Assembly: GCF_000472385.1 (NCBI RefSeq)
Contig: NZ_AWZU01000001.1
Location: 122,501 to 186,500 of the forward strand
Reading direction: 5' to 3'
Length of the DNA stretch: 64,000 nt
DNA from: Bradyrhizobium sp. ARR65
GTDB taxonomy: Bacteria > Pseudomonadota > Alphaproteobacteria > Rhizobiales > Xanthobacteraceae
Shown here: positions 1 to 8,547 of the stretch, piece after piece
How positions within the stretch are numbered: the stretch's first letter is position 1
Layout of the letters: every line of letters starts with the position of its first letter
Translations under genes and position numbers: made by a program
The notes under the pieces: generated by a model
What the model was told of the DNA's origin: nothing
What the model saw: the letters and a program-made list of their open reading frames with translations, nothing else
Database searches by the model: none

Positions 1-1176
1 CAGTCCGATCGGCAACGCGCCAGCCTTTAGGCTCGCATTCGCTGGCAGCAGTTTGCCCCACACGGTGTAGCCGCCTTCGCCGTCGAGCATCTCGCCCTTG
101 CTCAAGCTCCGCTTTGCGACTGCGGCGACATCGCCGCGAAACCCGATCGGTTGTCCTGTGGCTTCCCTGCGCAGCGCGGCCGACAAGACCGAGATGTTCA
201 ATTCCAGTCCGATCAGATGATAGGGCTTGTACATCGCGGCATAACGGCCGCTCTCGTCGGTCTTGAGCCCGTATTGCTTGAAGCAGTCCGCGGCATAGTC
301 GTTCGGTGCTTCCAGCACGACATAAACGCCCCAGCGTAGATCGCGAAACACCGGGCGGCCGTCGCGCTCGAGCGAGGACACCACTTCGACCATTCCCGCC
401 CTCTCAAGCACGCCGCCTTGCGCGCGTGGCCGCAACACATGCGGCAGATCGTCGACCCCGCAGGGAGGAAACAAGAGGCCGTTGCTCGGCACGTCGAGCC
501 CCGTGGCGTTCGCGATCGCCGCCATCTCGATTGCCGATTTGGTGCCGTCGAGAAAGGAGTTGAACATCTGCGGGTTCATGCCGGCCGACTGCGCCTCGCT
601 CCGGGTCAAGCCGTAATGCTGCCAGACATCATCAGGCGTGACCTCGTGATAGGCCGGCAGATATTTGGTGCCCTTGCCGGCGCAGGCCACGCGGAAACCA
701 GTGGCGCGCGCCCAATCCACCATTTCCGCCGTGAGCGCCGGCTGATCGCCATAGGCGAGGGAATACACCACGCCGGCTTTGCGCGCTTCGTCCGCCAGCA
801 GCGGACCGGCCAGCACGTCGGCTTCGACATTGACCATGACGATATGCTTTCCGTGCGCGATCGCCGCCCGCGCATGGCGAATGCCGGCGGCGGGATTGCC
901 GGTCGCTTCGACGACTACTTCGATGTCGCTCGCCATCGCCTTCGCGCTGTCAGCGGTGTAGGTCGTGGCCGCAATGCGCGCGGCATCCCAGCCGACGGTG
1001 CGGCAGGCCTCACGCGCCCGTTCCGGGTCGAGATCAACGATCACGGACACATCCAGGCCCGCCACATGTGGCACCTGCGACAAGAACATCGAGCCGAATT
1101 TGCCGGCGCCGATCAGCGCCACACGCACGGGTTGGCCTTTGGCGCAGCGGGCATTGAGAAGAGGGAAGAGGTTCAT
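1..1176 (-). CDS. NAD(P)-dependent oxidoreductase with SAF-type C-terminus (COG4091 family), 3' end cut by window
   Basis: The frame begins at the ATG at 1176-1174 and runs off the left edge, leaving 392 residues without a stop. Residues 19-28 form a Rossmann nucleotide-binding loop (GAGKFG, glycines 23, 25 and 28), followed by a dehydrogenase-like domain with the stretch EATGNPAAG. The last visible part resembles the SAF domain of COG4091 proteins, a family first annotated as homoserine dehydrogenase-like; one Brucella member (DRL) acts as a DXP reductoisomerase, and other members are sugar-acid enzymes. The substrate here cannot be told. It lies downstream of the GntR and dioxygenase genes in the same direction, separated from the latter by a palindromic repeat, so it may belong to a GntR-controlled catabolic unit. 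Confidence 0.85.
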   Translation of the reverse strand, partial: MNLFPLLNARCAKGQPVRVALIGAGKFGSMFLSQVPHVAGLDVSVIVDLDPERAREACRTVGWDAARIAATTYTADSAKAMASDIEVVVEATGNPAAGIRHARAAIAHGKHIVMVNVEADVLAGPLLADEARKAGVVYSLAYGDQPALTAEMVDWARATGFRVACAGKGTKYLPAYHEVTPDDVWQHYGLTRSEAQSAGMNPQMFNSFLDGTKSAIEMAAIANATGLDVPSNGLLFPPCGVDDLPHVLRPRAQGGVLERAGMVEVVSSLERDGRPVFRDLRWGVYVVLEAPNDYAADCFKQYGLKTDESGRYAAMYKPYHLIGLELNISVLSAALRREATGQPIGFRGDVAAVAKRSLSKGEMLDGEGGYTVWGKLLPANASLKAGALPIGL

Positions 1177-1200
1177 GGAGGGATTGACCCGTTGTTTGTT

Positions 1201-1283
1201 GTCATTCCGGGGCGCGACGAAGTCGCGAACCCGGAATCTCGGGGTTCCGGGCTCGGTGCTGGCGCATCGCCCCGGAATGACGG
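1201..1283. repeat. REP-like palindromic element, copy 1
   Basis: A 14-bp perfect inverted repeat (GTCATTCCGGGGCG at 1201-1214 and its complement at 1268-1281) brackets a GC-rich spacer with a second, smaller dyad around CCGGAATCTC. The same arms recur at 2238-2251, 6526-6565 and, with one change per arm, at 10828-10868, so this is a dispersed intergenic repeat family. It sits between two co-directional genes. Confidence 0.85.
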
Positions 1284-1292
1284 GGAAAGCCT

Positions 1293-2093
1293 CTACTCTG
1301 CCGCCTGCCGCTGCGCGCGTGCCAGCCGCAGCAGCGCGTCATCGTCCACCGTCGTGATCGGCGCGAAATCGCGGTGCGCGATGTAGTCCGGCCGCGTCGG
1401 TGTGCGGATGTAATTGGAGACCGCGTTCAGCGTCAGATAGACGATCTTGCGCGGGTAGGGCGTGATGTTGCCGGCGGAGCCGTGCACCAGGTTGCCGTGG
1501 AACATCAGCATGCCGCCAGGCTTGCCAGTCGGCGCCACGATGCCGCCCTGTTTCACTAGCCGCGTCACCGTTTCCTCATCCAGCGTCCACAACGGATAGG
1601 AGGTGGTCTGAAGATCGTGCGAAGCCTCGAGGTCGCCGGCATGCTGGCTCTTCGGCACCAGCATCAACGGGCCGTTGATCGGCATCACCTCGTCGAGAAA
1701 GATCGCGATGTTCATCGCGCGCGGCTCCGGCATGCCGTCGTCGCGCTTCCAAGTGCCGTAGTCCTGATGCCACTGCCAGACGTCGCCGGTGAAGGCGGAT
1801 TTGGCGTTGATCTTGAACTGGTGCATGTAGACCTTCTCGCCGAAAATCTGTTCGACCGGTTCGATCATGCGCGGGTGCGCGGCCAAGATGCCGAAAGCCT
1901 CGTTGTAGAGATGCGCCGCGAAGGCAGTCCGCGGCGCGCCGCTCTTTTCGCGCCAGACCTCCGGACGGTTCGCATCGTAAATGCGCTCAGCCTCGCGCGC
2001 CAGGAAATCGGTTTCCTCGGGGCTGAACAATTCGGGCAGGAACAGCCAGCCCTCGCGGTTGAAGAATTCCAACTGCTCTGTCGACAGCTTCAT
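1293..2093 (-). CDS. EctD-like phytanoyl-CoA dioxygenase family protein
   Basis: This 266-residue protein belongs to the Fe(II)/2-oxoglutarate dioxygenases. The iron-binding HxD motif is visible in WQWHQDYGTW and the distal His in MFHGNLVHGS, with a following Arg (YPRKIVYL) placed to bind 2-oxoglutarate. The block WHQDYGTWKRDDGMPEP closely resembles the signature of ectoine hydroxylase EctD (WHSDFETWH.EDGMP). No ectABC genes are near, so another substrate is likely. The ATG at 2093 is chosen because GGAGGAAGT precedes it; the same frame stays open upstream to 2261, but that extension reads through a palindromic repeat. It lies between the GntR regulator and the COG4091 oxidoreductase, suggesting a small catabolic set. 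Confidence 0.85.
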   Translation of the reverse strand: MKLSTEQLEFFNREGWLFLPELFSPEETDFLAREAERIYDANRPEVWREKSGAPRTAFAAHLYNEAFGILAAHPRMIEPVEQIFGEKVYMHQFKINAKSAFTGDVWQWHQDYGTWKRDDGMPEPRAMNIAIFLDEVMPINGPLMLVPKSQHAGDLEASHDLQTTSYPLWTLDEETVTRLVKQGGIVAPTGKPGGMLMFHGNLVHGSAGNITPYPRKIVYLTLNAVSNYIRTPTRPDYIAHRDFAPITTVDDDALLRLARAQRQAAE

Positions 2094-2205
2094 GGGACTT
2101 CCTCCTTGTTTGTTGTTGTCGTTGCTTTGATCGTTGCCATTTCCGCCGCAAGGCCACCGGGCTCGGCATGTTGGCCGATCCGATGATAACTCCGCCGCGA
2201 CCCCG

Positions 2206-2251
2206 AAACCTCGAGATTCCGGGTTAGCGCTAACGTGCGCCCCGGAATGAC
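2206..2251. repeat. REP-like palindromic element, copy 2
   Basis: The right arm CGCCCCGGAATGAC (2238-2251) is identical to that of copy 1, and the left part (CTCGAGATTCCGGG) matches the internal portion of copy 1 in inverted order. A small palindrome TTAGCGCTAA lies at the centre. It fills the gap between the GntR gene and the dioxygenase gene. Confidence 0.7.
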
Positions 2252-2257
2252 GGCTCG

Positions 2258-2932
2258 TCACGCCGCCTCAAGTGTCGCCTTCAGCCTCTCTTCCGTTTTC
2301 TGACCTGCGTTAAGAGCGTGTGCCAAGGCGGCTGCTTCGGCAGCCCTGGCATTGCCGGAAAGGATGTGAGCCGCGATGTCGGCGTGTTCAGTCCAGGCGC
2401 TGTCACGATAGTCGAGCTCCGACAGCACGGTCGCCATCGAGCGGCGCATATGCAGCCATTGCGGCGCGATCATTTCCTCAATCACCGGATTGCCGGCGAG
2501 GCGATAGATCGCACGATGGAAGTCCACATCGAACGCAATCAAACGTGCCAGCGGTGTTTTCTCGTCAGCGCTCTGTCCCGCGCGCAGCGCTGATTCAAGC
2601 CGGTCGCGCCCGGTCGCGTCGGCCGTGCTGCGTCGTGCCGCGAGTCTTGCCGCGAGCGCATCGATGGCGCCGCGGACCTCGTAGAGCTGACGGATGTGCG
2701 GGGGATCGAGCTGGGTGACCTCGAAGCCGCGGCGGCCGCTTTCGGCGACGAGGCCCTGCCGGTGCAACAAATGTAGCGCATGCGAAACCGGCTGGCGTGA
2801 GACGCCGAGCTTTTCCGCAAGCTCGTTCTGCCGCACCCGCTGGCCCGGCGGCAGCGTCCGGTCGATGATCGCCGCGAGAATCCGCTCATAGACCTGGTCG
2901 GCCAGATTGGGGAGCGGGTCGAGGGGGATCAT
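2258..2932 (-). CDS. GntR-family (FadR/FCD subfamily) transcriptional regulator
   Basis: The 224-residue protein has an N-terminal winged helix (VYERILAAI, then LGVSRQPVSHALHLL) and a C-terminal FCD ligand domain with likely metal ligands in DVDFHRAIY and EHADIAAHI. FCD regulators usually respond to small organic acids. I chose the ATG at 2932, not the in-frame start at 2989, because a perfect 20-bp palindrome at 2951-2970 sits just upstream and would otherwise be inside the coding region. That palindrome is the natural candidate for its own operator. The dioxygenase and oxidoreductase downstream on the same strand are the most likely targets. Confidence 0.88.
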   Translation of the reverse strand: MIPLDPLPNLADQVYERILAAIIDRTLPPGQRVRQNELAEKLGVSRQPVSHALHLLHRQGLVAESGRRGFEVTQLDPPHIRQLYEVRGAIDALAARLAARRSTADATGRDRLESALRAGQSADEKTPLARLIAFDVDFHRAIYRLAGNPVIEEMIAPQWLHMRRSMATVLSELDYRDSAWTEHADIAAHILSGNARAAEAAALAHALNAGQKTEERLKATLEAA

Positions 2933-2950
2933 GCGCGCCGCCTGCTTTTG

Positions 2951-2970
2951 GAATACGGAATTCCGTATTC
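2951..2970. promoter_or_regulatory. Perfect palindromic operator upstream of the GntR gene
   Basis: GAATACGGAATTCCGTATTC is a perfect 20-bp palindrome ending 18 bp before the proposed GntR start. Its form, with ATAC and GTAT half-sites around an AT-rich centre, is like other FCD-type GntR operators. Autoregulation is inferred. Confidence 0.75.
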
Positions 2971-3007
2971 GGAAAGCTAATCCGACCACAAGCCACCGTC
3001 AAGCCTG

Positions 3008-3130
3008 GAGCATGATCCGGATCCGGAACCGGTTTTCCCTCGCGACAGATGCGAAGCGTTTGCGCGGAGATCATGCTCAGACGAAGGGATGAGATCATCA
3101 TCCGATTGCGTCTAATCGGATCATGATCTA
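3008..3130. repeat. Dispersed intergenic repeat (GAGCATGATCCGG ... ATCATGATC type)
   Basis: The stretch starting GAGCATGATCCGGATCCGG, continuing through CCGGTTTTCCCTCGCGACAG and AGATCATGCTCA and ending CGGATCATGATC resembles the intergenic repeat seen in many copies in Bradyrhizobium and Rhodopseudomonas genomes. It contains several nested inverted repeats built on CATGATC. It lies between the GntR gene and the hydrolase and holds no gene. Confidence 0.55.
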
Positions 3131-3174
3131 GGGCGCCGGAAACGGGCATCTATTGCGACCCCGCCTGCGCGCCG

Positions 3175-3978
3175 TTACTCAGCCAGAAAATCGAGAACGA
3201 TTTCGCTGTAGGCCTGCGGTGCCTGCTCGAACATCGCGTGGGTCGCGCCTGCAATCATCTCGGTGCGCGATCCCGCCACATGTGCCGCCAGGGTATGCAG
3301 CACCTTTGCCAGCAAGCCCCTGGTAGCGCCACCGCCGATGAACAACGTCGGCGTCCGAATCGATTCCGCATCTGATTTCGCGAATGGAATGCGCGCGTCG
3401 CGCGCATCTCCGATCAGAGTGGTGGCGTTATCGCGCAATATCTGTTTTGCGGCTGCGGGCAGCCGTTTCCAAGGCACGTGCAGCGCGCTCAAGAAAATCT
3501 CCAGGCCGCCATCGATATCGCCCTCCGCGATTCGCTCAGCCGCTGCCGAGATCGGCCCCGCCATCGCCCACGGGCCAGGCACATAGTCGGAATCGAGGCT
3601 GGCATCGATCTCGCCGCCCGGCTCGGCCAGAATCAGCTTGCGCAGCAGGTCCGGTCGTCGCTGCGCGACGCGAAAGCAGATATGTCCGCCCCGGGAATGT
3701 CCCATCAGGTCGACCGGGCCTGCATCAAGCTGCTCGATGAAGGCGATCATGTCGTCGATGTGCTGCGCGAGGGAATAAGTATTGCCCGAGCCGTCCCAGT
3801 TCTCGGGAAAGAAATGCCGCAAGCTCACCGAGATCACGCGGTGCCTTGTCGTCAATGGGCCCAGCACGGGCGACCAGTTGCGAAAATCGCAGAGCGAGCC
3901 GTGCACGCAGACCAGGGGCCGGCCTTGCCCGATATCGAGATAGGCCATGTCATATTCGTTGACGCGAAGACTCTGCAT
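3175..3978 (-). CDS. alpha/beta hydrolase
   Basis: This 267-residue protein has the standard single-domain hydrolase layout. The oxyanion-hole segment VCVHGSLCDFRNW comes first, the nucleophile elbow GHSRGG follows near residue 95, and the catalytic His is in GATHAMF near the C-terminus. There is no signal peptide or membrane segment, so it is cytosolic. The substrate cannot be read from the sequence. It stands alone on the minus strand between a repeat region and the divergently transcribed ogt gene, so the two may share the 190-bp promoter region. Confidence 0.88.
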   Translation of the reverse strand: MQSLRVNEYDMAYLDIGQGRPLVCVHGSLCDFRNWSPVLGPLTTRHRVISVSLRHFFPENWDGSGNTYSLAQHIDDMIAFIEQLDAGPVDLMGHSRGGHICFRVAQRRPDLLRKLILAEPGGEIDASLDSDYVPGPWAMAGPISAAAERIAEGDIDGGLEIFLSALHVPWKRLPAAAKQILRDNATTLIGDARDARIPFAKSDAESIRTPTLFIGGGATRGLLAKVLHTLAAHVAGSRTEMIAGATHAMFEQAPQAYSEIVLDFLAE

Positions 3979-4168
3979 GCGGCGCTCGTGAGGTAATCGT
4001 TTTGTGGCCTCCGTTTGTGGCCTCCCTGGCGGGAGGCGGCAGGAGGCAGGATGATAGTTGATGGCGTTAAGGTTTCATCGGAATCCGGGTGGATCGCAAC
4101 ATTCTCCAAGCCTAGATTCCACGCTTAAGGGTAGCATATGGGGTGAATAGAGATTGTTGGAGCCGACC

Positions 4169-4711
4169 ATGCCAAATCAGCATTTTGCTTTGTTCGACAC
4201 CGCGATCGGCGTTTGCGGCATTGAATGGGGCCCGCGCGGCATCAATGGCGTGCAACTGCCGATGGGCGATGTCGAGAAGACCAAGACCCGCATTCGCCAG
4301 CGTCACGGCGAGATCAGCGAAGCCGAGCCGACCGAGGAGGTCAGGCACGCGATCGACGAGATCGTCGAGCTGCTCTCGGGCAAGCCGAATGATCTTGCCG
4401 ACATCGCGCTCGATCTCGAGGACGTGCCTGCCTTCAACCGCAGCGTCTACGAGATTGCGCGGCAAATTCCGCCGGGCAAGATCATGACCTATGGCGACAT
4501 TGCCAAGCGGCTCGGCGGCGTGGAGCTGTCGCGGGACGTCGGCCAGGCGCTCGGCCACAACCCGTGTCCGATCGTCGTGCCCTGCCATCGCGTGCTCGCG
4601 GCCGGCAACAAGCCCGGTGGTTTCTCCGCCAATGGCGGCGTTGCCACCAAATTGAAGATGCTGGCGATCGAAGGCGCGATCGTCAATCACACGCCGAGCC
4701 TATTTGATTGA
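4169..4711 (+). CDS. ogt: Methylated-DNA--[protein]-cysteine S-methyltransferase
   Basis: The 180-residue protein repairs O6-alkylguanine by transferring the alkyl group to its own cysteine. The active-site motif is VPCHRV, preceded by ALGHNPCPIV, and the DNA-binding helix region reads PPGKIMTYGDIAKRLGG. The ATG at 4169 is preferred over TTG codons at 4154 and 4157 because GGAG lies seven bases before it. There is no AraC-type Ada domain, so it is a stand-alone Ogt-type enzyme. It is transcribed divergently from the hydrolase and followed by a repeat. Confidence 0.93.
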   Translation: MPNQHFALFDTAIGVCGIEWGPRGINGVQLPMGDVEKTKTRIRQRHGEISEAEPTEEVRHAIDEIVELLSGKPNDLADIALDLEDVPAFNRSVYEIARQIPPGKIMTYGDIAKRLGGVELSRDVGQALGHNPCPIVVPCHRVLAAGNKPGGFSANGGVATKLKMLAIEGAIVNHTPSLFD

Positions 4712-4726
4712 GGTGCGAACCTGCGT

Positions 4727-4870
4727 TCCCTCTCCCCGTTCTTACGAGGAGAGGGTTCGGGGGTGAGGGGCTCTCTTCACGCATTCGGTGCCAGCCGATG
4801 GACCTGTGCCCTCTCACCCGGATTGCATGTTCGATGCAACCCTGCCTCTCCCCGCAAGCGGGGCGAGATA
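4727..4870. repeat. Dispersed intergenic repeat (CCCTCTCCCCG / GAGAGGG type)
   Basis: This gap holds CCCTCTCCCCGTTCTTACGAGGAGAGGG, a stem with a short loop, then GGGTGAGGGGC, CCCTCTCACCC and CCTCTCCCCGCAAGCGGGGC. Such paired CTCTCCCC/GGGGAGAG segments are a known kind of intergenic repeat in Bradyrhizobium. The first stem could also act as a terminator for ogt. Confidence 0.55.
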
Positions 4871-4877
4871 GGACTGC

Positions 4878-5750
4878 TCAGCTCACCGTCTCGCATGTGA
4901 ACGCATTGCCCTTGCGGCGGATCTTTCCGACCGAGGGCGAAGGGAAATGCGCGGGGCAGCAGAGCGTATCGGTCTCGCAATAGCGCTCCAGGAAATTGCG
5001 TCGCGTCACTGCCGCCTGCGCGGGATCGACGTCGAACTTCGGCGACAATTGGGGATAGCGCGTCTGCAGCGGAGTGTGCATGAGATCGCCGCAGAACACG
5101 GCGCTGTCCTTGCTTTTCCCAAACGCAAAGGCGACGTGACCCGGCGTGTGTCCTGGGGTAGGGATGATGCGCGCGTGATCGCCGATCGTAAAATCGTTGC
5201 TCACGATCTCGGCCTTGTTCGCCGTCACCACCGGCAGCACGCTATCGACGAAGGTCGGGACCTCTGTTTTGGCGTTCTGCGTGGTCCAATGATCGAACTC
5301 GGTCTGCGCAAACACATAGCGAGCCTTCGGAAAGGTCGGCACCCATCGCCCGTTCTCCAGCCGGGTGTTCCAGCCGGCGTGATCGGGATGCAGATGCGTG
5401 CACATCACGAAATCGATGTCGTCGACCGAGACGCCCACAGCCTTCAATCCATTCAGATAGGCGTCATCGGTCTTCATGTGCCAGTTCGGCCGCGTCGGCC
5501 GCTGCTTGTCATTGCCGATGCAGGTGTCGATCAGGATGGTGTGATGCGGTGTTTTGACGACGTAGGACTGGAAGCACAGGATCAGCACGTCCGCATCGTC
5601 CAGCGCCTTGGCTCGCCGCAGCCAGGCCCGGTTTTCGGCCAGCAATTCCGGTGTGAGATCGGGAAACATCTCCAGTGCGGGCAGGAAGGTCGTTTCCTGC
5701 TCGATGACGCGATGGATGGTGAGATCGCCGGCGCTGAAGCTGAGGCTCAT
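4878..5750 (-). CDS. MBL-fold metallo-hydrolase (copy 1)
   Basis: This 290-residue protein carries the dinuclear-metal set of the metallo-beta-lactamase fold: HLHPDHAGWN (HxHxDH), the third His in PTPGHTPGHV and the bridging Asp in CGDLMHTPLQ. The arrangement is that of N-acyl-homoserine-lactonase-like or related hydrolases, but the substrate is not evident. The ATG at 5750 has AAGGTGG upstream; the frame is open further to 5855 without a better start. A paralogue of similar length lies at 7583-8431, and the two flank a GST and a FAH-family gene on the same strand. Confidence 0.88.
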   Translation of the reverse strand: MSLSFSAGDLTIHRVIEQETTFLPALEMFPDLTPELLAENRAWLRRAKALDDADVLILCFQSYVVKTPHHTILIDTCIGNDKQRPTRPNWHMKTDDAYLNGLKAVGVSVDDIDFVMCTHLHPDHAGWNTRLENGRWVPTFPKARYVFAQTEFDHWTTQNAKTEVPTFVDSVLPVVTANKAEIVSNDFTIGDHARIIPTPGHTPGHVAFAFGKSKDSAVFCGDLMHTPLQTRYPQLSPKFDVDPAQAAVTRRNFLERYCETDTLCCPAHFPSPSVGKIRRKGNAFTCETVS

Positions 5751-5855
5751 GGTGCCACCTTTGTTTCGAGCGCGATTCGCGCATAACACGCCTCGCGCTT
5801 CTCGCGAAAATCGACTTAAGGCCGCGCTGCCTTCGGCTCCCGCCCACGCTCCCAT

Positions 5856-6473
5856 TTAGGCCGCGGGCGGCAGCGATACTCTTACCGACGGCCGCTGCAG
5901 CATCTTCTCATGAAACGCATCGAGCTTGGGATAGGCCTTGCGCCAGCCGCAATCGGGGAAGCGGAAATCGGCATAGCCGAGCACGCACACAAGTGCGATC
6001 TGCGCGATATCGAGCGGGCGCGCCTGCATAGCTTCCACCTGCGCCTCGAACCGCGCCATGCCGAGCCAGGCGCGATTCCAGTGATCGTCGGACCACGCTT
6101 TCCAGCGCAAGCCTTCCGGCCGCGTGATGCTCTCGTAGCGGCACAGCAGCATGGAATCGAGCATGCCCTGCAGCAGCGAATGATCGGTCTTGACCTTCCA
6201 TTTCAGCGGGCCCGCGGTCGGGACCAGCTTGTTGCCCCCGGCGAGCTCGTCGAGATATTCGATGATCACATAGGAGTCGACGACGATATCGCCATCGTCG
6301 AGGATCAACACCGGCAGCTTCTTTAGCGGGTGGATTTTCGAGTATTCCTCGTTGGGCTGACCGGGCGCGAGGGTCACCGGCGTCAATTCGATCTTGTCGA
6401 TCAGGCCGAGCTCGATCGCGGCGATGCGCACCTTGCGGGCGAAAGGCGAAGCGGGGGAAAAGGTGAGCTTCAT
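5856..6473 (-). CDS. Glutathione S-transferase family protein
   Basis: The 205-residue protein begins with a thioredoxin-fold domain: SPASPFARKVRIAAIELGL holds the catalytic Ser/Arg region, KKLPVLILDDG the cis-proline and VDSYVIIEYLDE the glutathione gamma-Glu contact. An all-helical C-terminal domain follows to the end. It is cytosolic. The ATG at 6473 starts the conserved N-terminus; longer in-frame extensions run into a repeat. It lies between an MBL hydrolase and a FAH-family hydrolase on the same strand, which suggests breakdown of a ring or conjugated compound. Confidence 0.88.
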   Translation of the reverse strand: MKLTFSPASPFARKVRIAAIELGLIDKIELTPVTLAPGQPNEEYSKIHPLKKLPVLILDDGDIVVDSYVIIEYLDELAGGNKLVPTAGPLKWKVKTDHSLLQGMLDSMLLCRYESITRPEGLRWKAWSDDHWNRAWLGMARFEAQVEAMQARPLDIAQIALVCVLGYADFRFPDCGWRKAYPKLDAFHEKMLQRPSVRVSLPPAA

Positions 6474-6525
6474 GCAAATGTCCTCTTGGGTAACACGACT
6501 GCTCGTCTTGCCAACGTTTAGGGCG

Positions 6526-6565
6526 GTCATTCCGGGTTCGATGCTTCGCATCGCCCCGGAATGAC
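6526..6565. repeat. REP-like palindromic element, copy 3
   Basis: The arms GTCATTCCGGG (6526-6536) and CCCCGGAATGAC (6554-6565), extended by ATGC/GCAT around a TTC loop, form a long hairpin. The arms match copies 1 and 2. It lies between the GST and FAH-family genes. Confidence 0.85.
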
Positions 6566-6589
6566 AGTGCCGATGGCGACTCGCAGCCC

Positions 6590-7438
6590 TCAATCCGTCG
6601 CCTGGATGATCTGCTGGCGCTGTTCGCCCAGACCTTCGATGCCGAGCGTGACGACGTCGCCGACATTGAGGAATTGCGGCGGCTTCATGCCGGTGCCGAC
6701 GCCGGGCGGCGTGCCTGTCGTGATGATGTCGCCGGGCAGCAGCGTCAGGAATTGCGAGAGATAGGAGACGCACTTCGCGATCGAGAAGATCATGGTCTTG
6801 GTCGAGCCGGTCTGCTTGCGCTGGCCGTTGACGTCGAGCCACATCGACAGGTTCTGCACGTTCTCGATCTCGTCTTTGGTGGCAATCCAAGGGCCGAGCG
6901 GGCCGAAGGTGTCGTGCGACTTGCCCCTCGTCCACTGCCCGGGACGGTCGATCTGGAAATTGCGCTCGGAGACGTCATTGCAGATGCAATAGCCGGCCAC
7001 GTGATTCATCGCGTCCGCTTCGGAGACGTATTTGGCGCGCGTGCCGATGATCGCGGCGATCTCGACTTCCCAGTCGAGCTTGGTCGAGCCGCGCGGCTTT
7101 TCGACGGGATCGTTCGGCCCGGACAGCGAGGTATTGGCCTTCAAGAAAAAGATCGGCTCGGCCGGGATCGGGTTGCCGGTCTCCTTGGCATGATCGCTGT
7201 AGTTGAGGCCGATGGCCACGAATTTGGAAATGCCGGTCACGGGCGGACCCAGGCGGGGATTGCCGGCCACCGCCGGGAGCGAGGCGGGGTCGATTGCCGC
7301 CAGCTTTTTCAGCGAGGCCGGTGTATAGGCCTCCCCATCGAGATCCCTGATATGCGCGGAAAGGTCGCGCAACTGCCCGGATTTGTCGATCAGACCGGGC
7401 TTTTCCGCACCCTTCGCGCCGTAACGAACAAGCTTCAT
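6590..7438 (-). CDS. Fumarylacetoacetate hydrolase (FAH) family protein
   Basis: The 282-residue protein shows a short N-terminal domain and then the FAH catalytic domain: GLNYSDHAKETG, the metal-binding acidic residues in KLDWEVEIAAIIG and CNDVSERNFQ, and the C-terminal GDIITTGTPPGVG. The family hydrolyses or decarboxylates beta-diketo acids at the end of aromatic or sugar-acid pathways; members of this size include 2-hydroxyhepta-2,4-diene-dioate isomerase-like and ureidoglycolate-lyase-like enzymes. ATG at 7438 is chosen over GTG at 7447 since GGGAG lies eight bases before the ATG. It shares direction with the GST and both MBL genes. Confidence 0.9.
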   Translation of the reverse strand: MKLVRYGAKGAEKPGLIDKSGQLRDLSAHIRDLDGEAYTPASLKKLAAIDPASLPAVAGNPRLGPPVTGISKFVAIGLNYSDHAKETGNPIPAEPIFFLKANTSLSGPNDPVEKPRGSTKLDWEVEIAAIIGTRAKYVSEADAMNHVAGYCICNDVSERNFQIDRPGQWTRGKSHDTFGPLGPWIATKDEIENVQNLSMWLDVNGQRKQTGSTKTMIFSIAKCVSYLSQFLTLLPGDIITTGTPPGVGTGMKPPQFLNVGDVVTLGIEGLGEQRQQIIQATD

Positions 7439-7582
7439 TGAACTCACTCCCTAGGATGGACCGCTTGGTTAAATAGCTTCATGGAACAGGGCGGAGGGAA
7501 ATTCAACTGTTCCCGGGCACTTGCATTGCAGGTCCTCACCACGAGGGGGAAGCCCAGCGGACCTCTCGCGATGTGAGACGAC

Positions 7583-8431
7583 TCACCCCAGCGCGATGAA
7601 CTTGAAGGCGTCGCCCTCGCGTCGGATATGGCCGGCATCGAAATGCCCGCCGATCACCAGCGTGGGCGTATCCGCAAATCGGGCGAACAGTTGCCGCCGC
7701 GTCGCGGCAGACCGGGCCGGGTCGGAATCGGCCGTCGACGACCAGTCCAGATGCGCCATCTGGCAAGGGTGGTGGGCGACGTCGCCCGCCAATAGCGCCT
7801 CTTCGCCATCGGATTTGATCAAGATGCTCACATGGCCCGGGCTGTGGCCCGCGGTCGCGATCAGGCTGATCTCGTCGGTGATCTCGGCATTGCTTGCGAG
7901 CAGCGTGGCTTTGCCAGCCTCCACAATCGGCTGCACCGCGTCGTCAAAGACCGCGCGCTTGTCTGGCGTCTCGCTATGGTTGCGCCAATGCTCATACTCG
8001 GTCCTGCCGAACAGATAGCGTGCATTGGCAAAGGTCGGCACCCACTTGCCGTCGACGAGGCGCGTATTCCAGCCGACGTGATCGACATGCAGATGCGTGC
8101 ACAGCACGGTATCGATGCTGTCGGGCGGAAAGCCGGCGGCCGTCATGTCTTCCAGAAACGGCCCCTTGCGGTCATTCCAGGTCGGGATGTTGCGGCCTTC
8201 CTTGTCATTGCCGAGCCCGGTATCGACCACGATGCGATGCTCGGGCGTCTCCACCACCAGCGAGTGGATGGACATTTTGAGCCGGCCCTCCTCGGTCGCG
8301 AAATGCGGGATCAGCCAAGGCAACTTCTGGATTTCATCCTTCGTCGCCTGCGGCAGGATGAAGCGCGTCGAGCCGACCGTCTCCAATTCCACGATCTTGC
8401 TGATCCTGACCTTGCCTACTTTCCACTGCAT
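7583..8431 (-). CDS. MBL-fold metallo-hydrolase (copy 2)
   Basis: The 282-residue protein is a paralogue of the one at 4878-5750. It keeps HLHVDHVGWN (HxHxDH), the His of ATAGHSPGHV and the Asp of LAGDVAHHPC, so it should bind two metals and be active. The segments GRTEYEHW and NTRLVDGKWVPTF are shared with copy 1. No signal peptide is visible. Position next to the FAH and GST genes suggests a linked role in opening a lactone or thioester, but no substrate can be assigned. Confidence 0.88.
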   Translation of the reverse strand: MQWKVGKVRISKIVELETVGSTRFILPQATKDEIQKLPWLIPHFATEEGRLKMSIHSLVVETPEHRIVVDTGLGNDKEGRNIPTWNDRKGPFLEDMTAAGFPPDSIDTVLCTHLHVDHVGWNTRLVDGKWVPTFANARYLFGRTEYEHWRNHSETPDKRAVFDDAVQPIVEAGKATLLASNAEITDEISLIATAGHSPGHVSILIKSDGEEALLAGDVAHHPCQMAHLDWSSTADSDPARSAATRRQLFARFADTPTLVIGGHFDAGHIRREGDAFKFIALG

Positions 8432-8547
8432 CGCCCGCTTCCCAAGCTTGTGATGTTAGGCCGGAAGATGCGGTTTTCCGCCGTCTGGTGCAATGGATCA
8501 TGTTGGGCCATGCTGCGTTATCGGGTTCACGTTAGGAGGAAGGCGCA

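Noticed and set aside
418..1386. Plus-strand frame (322 codons) over the first oxidoreductase
   Set aside because: The minus strand carries a continuous Rossmann/SAF protein; the plus frame runs through a palindromic repeat.
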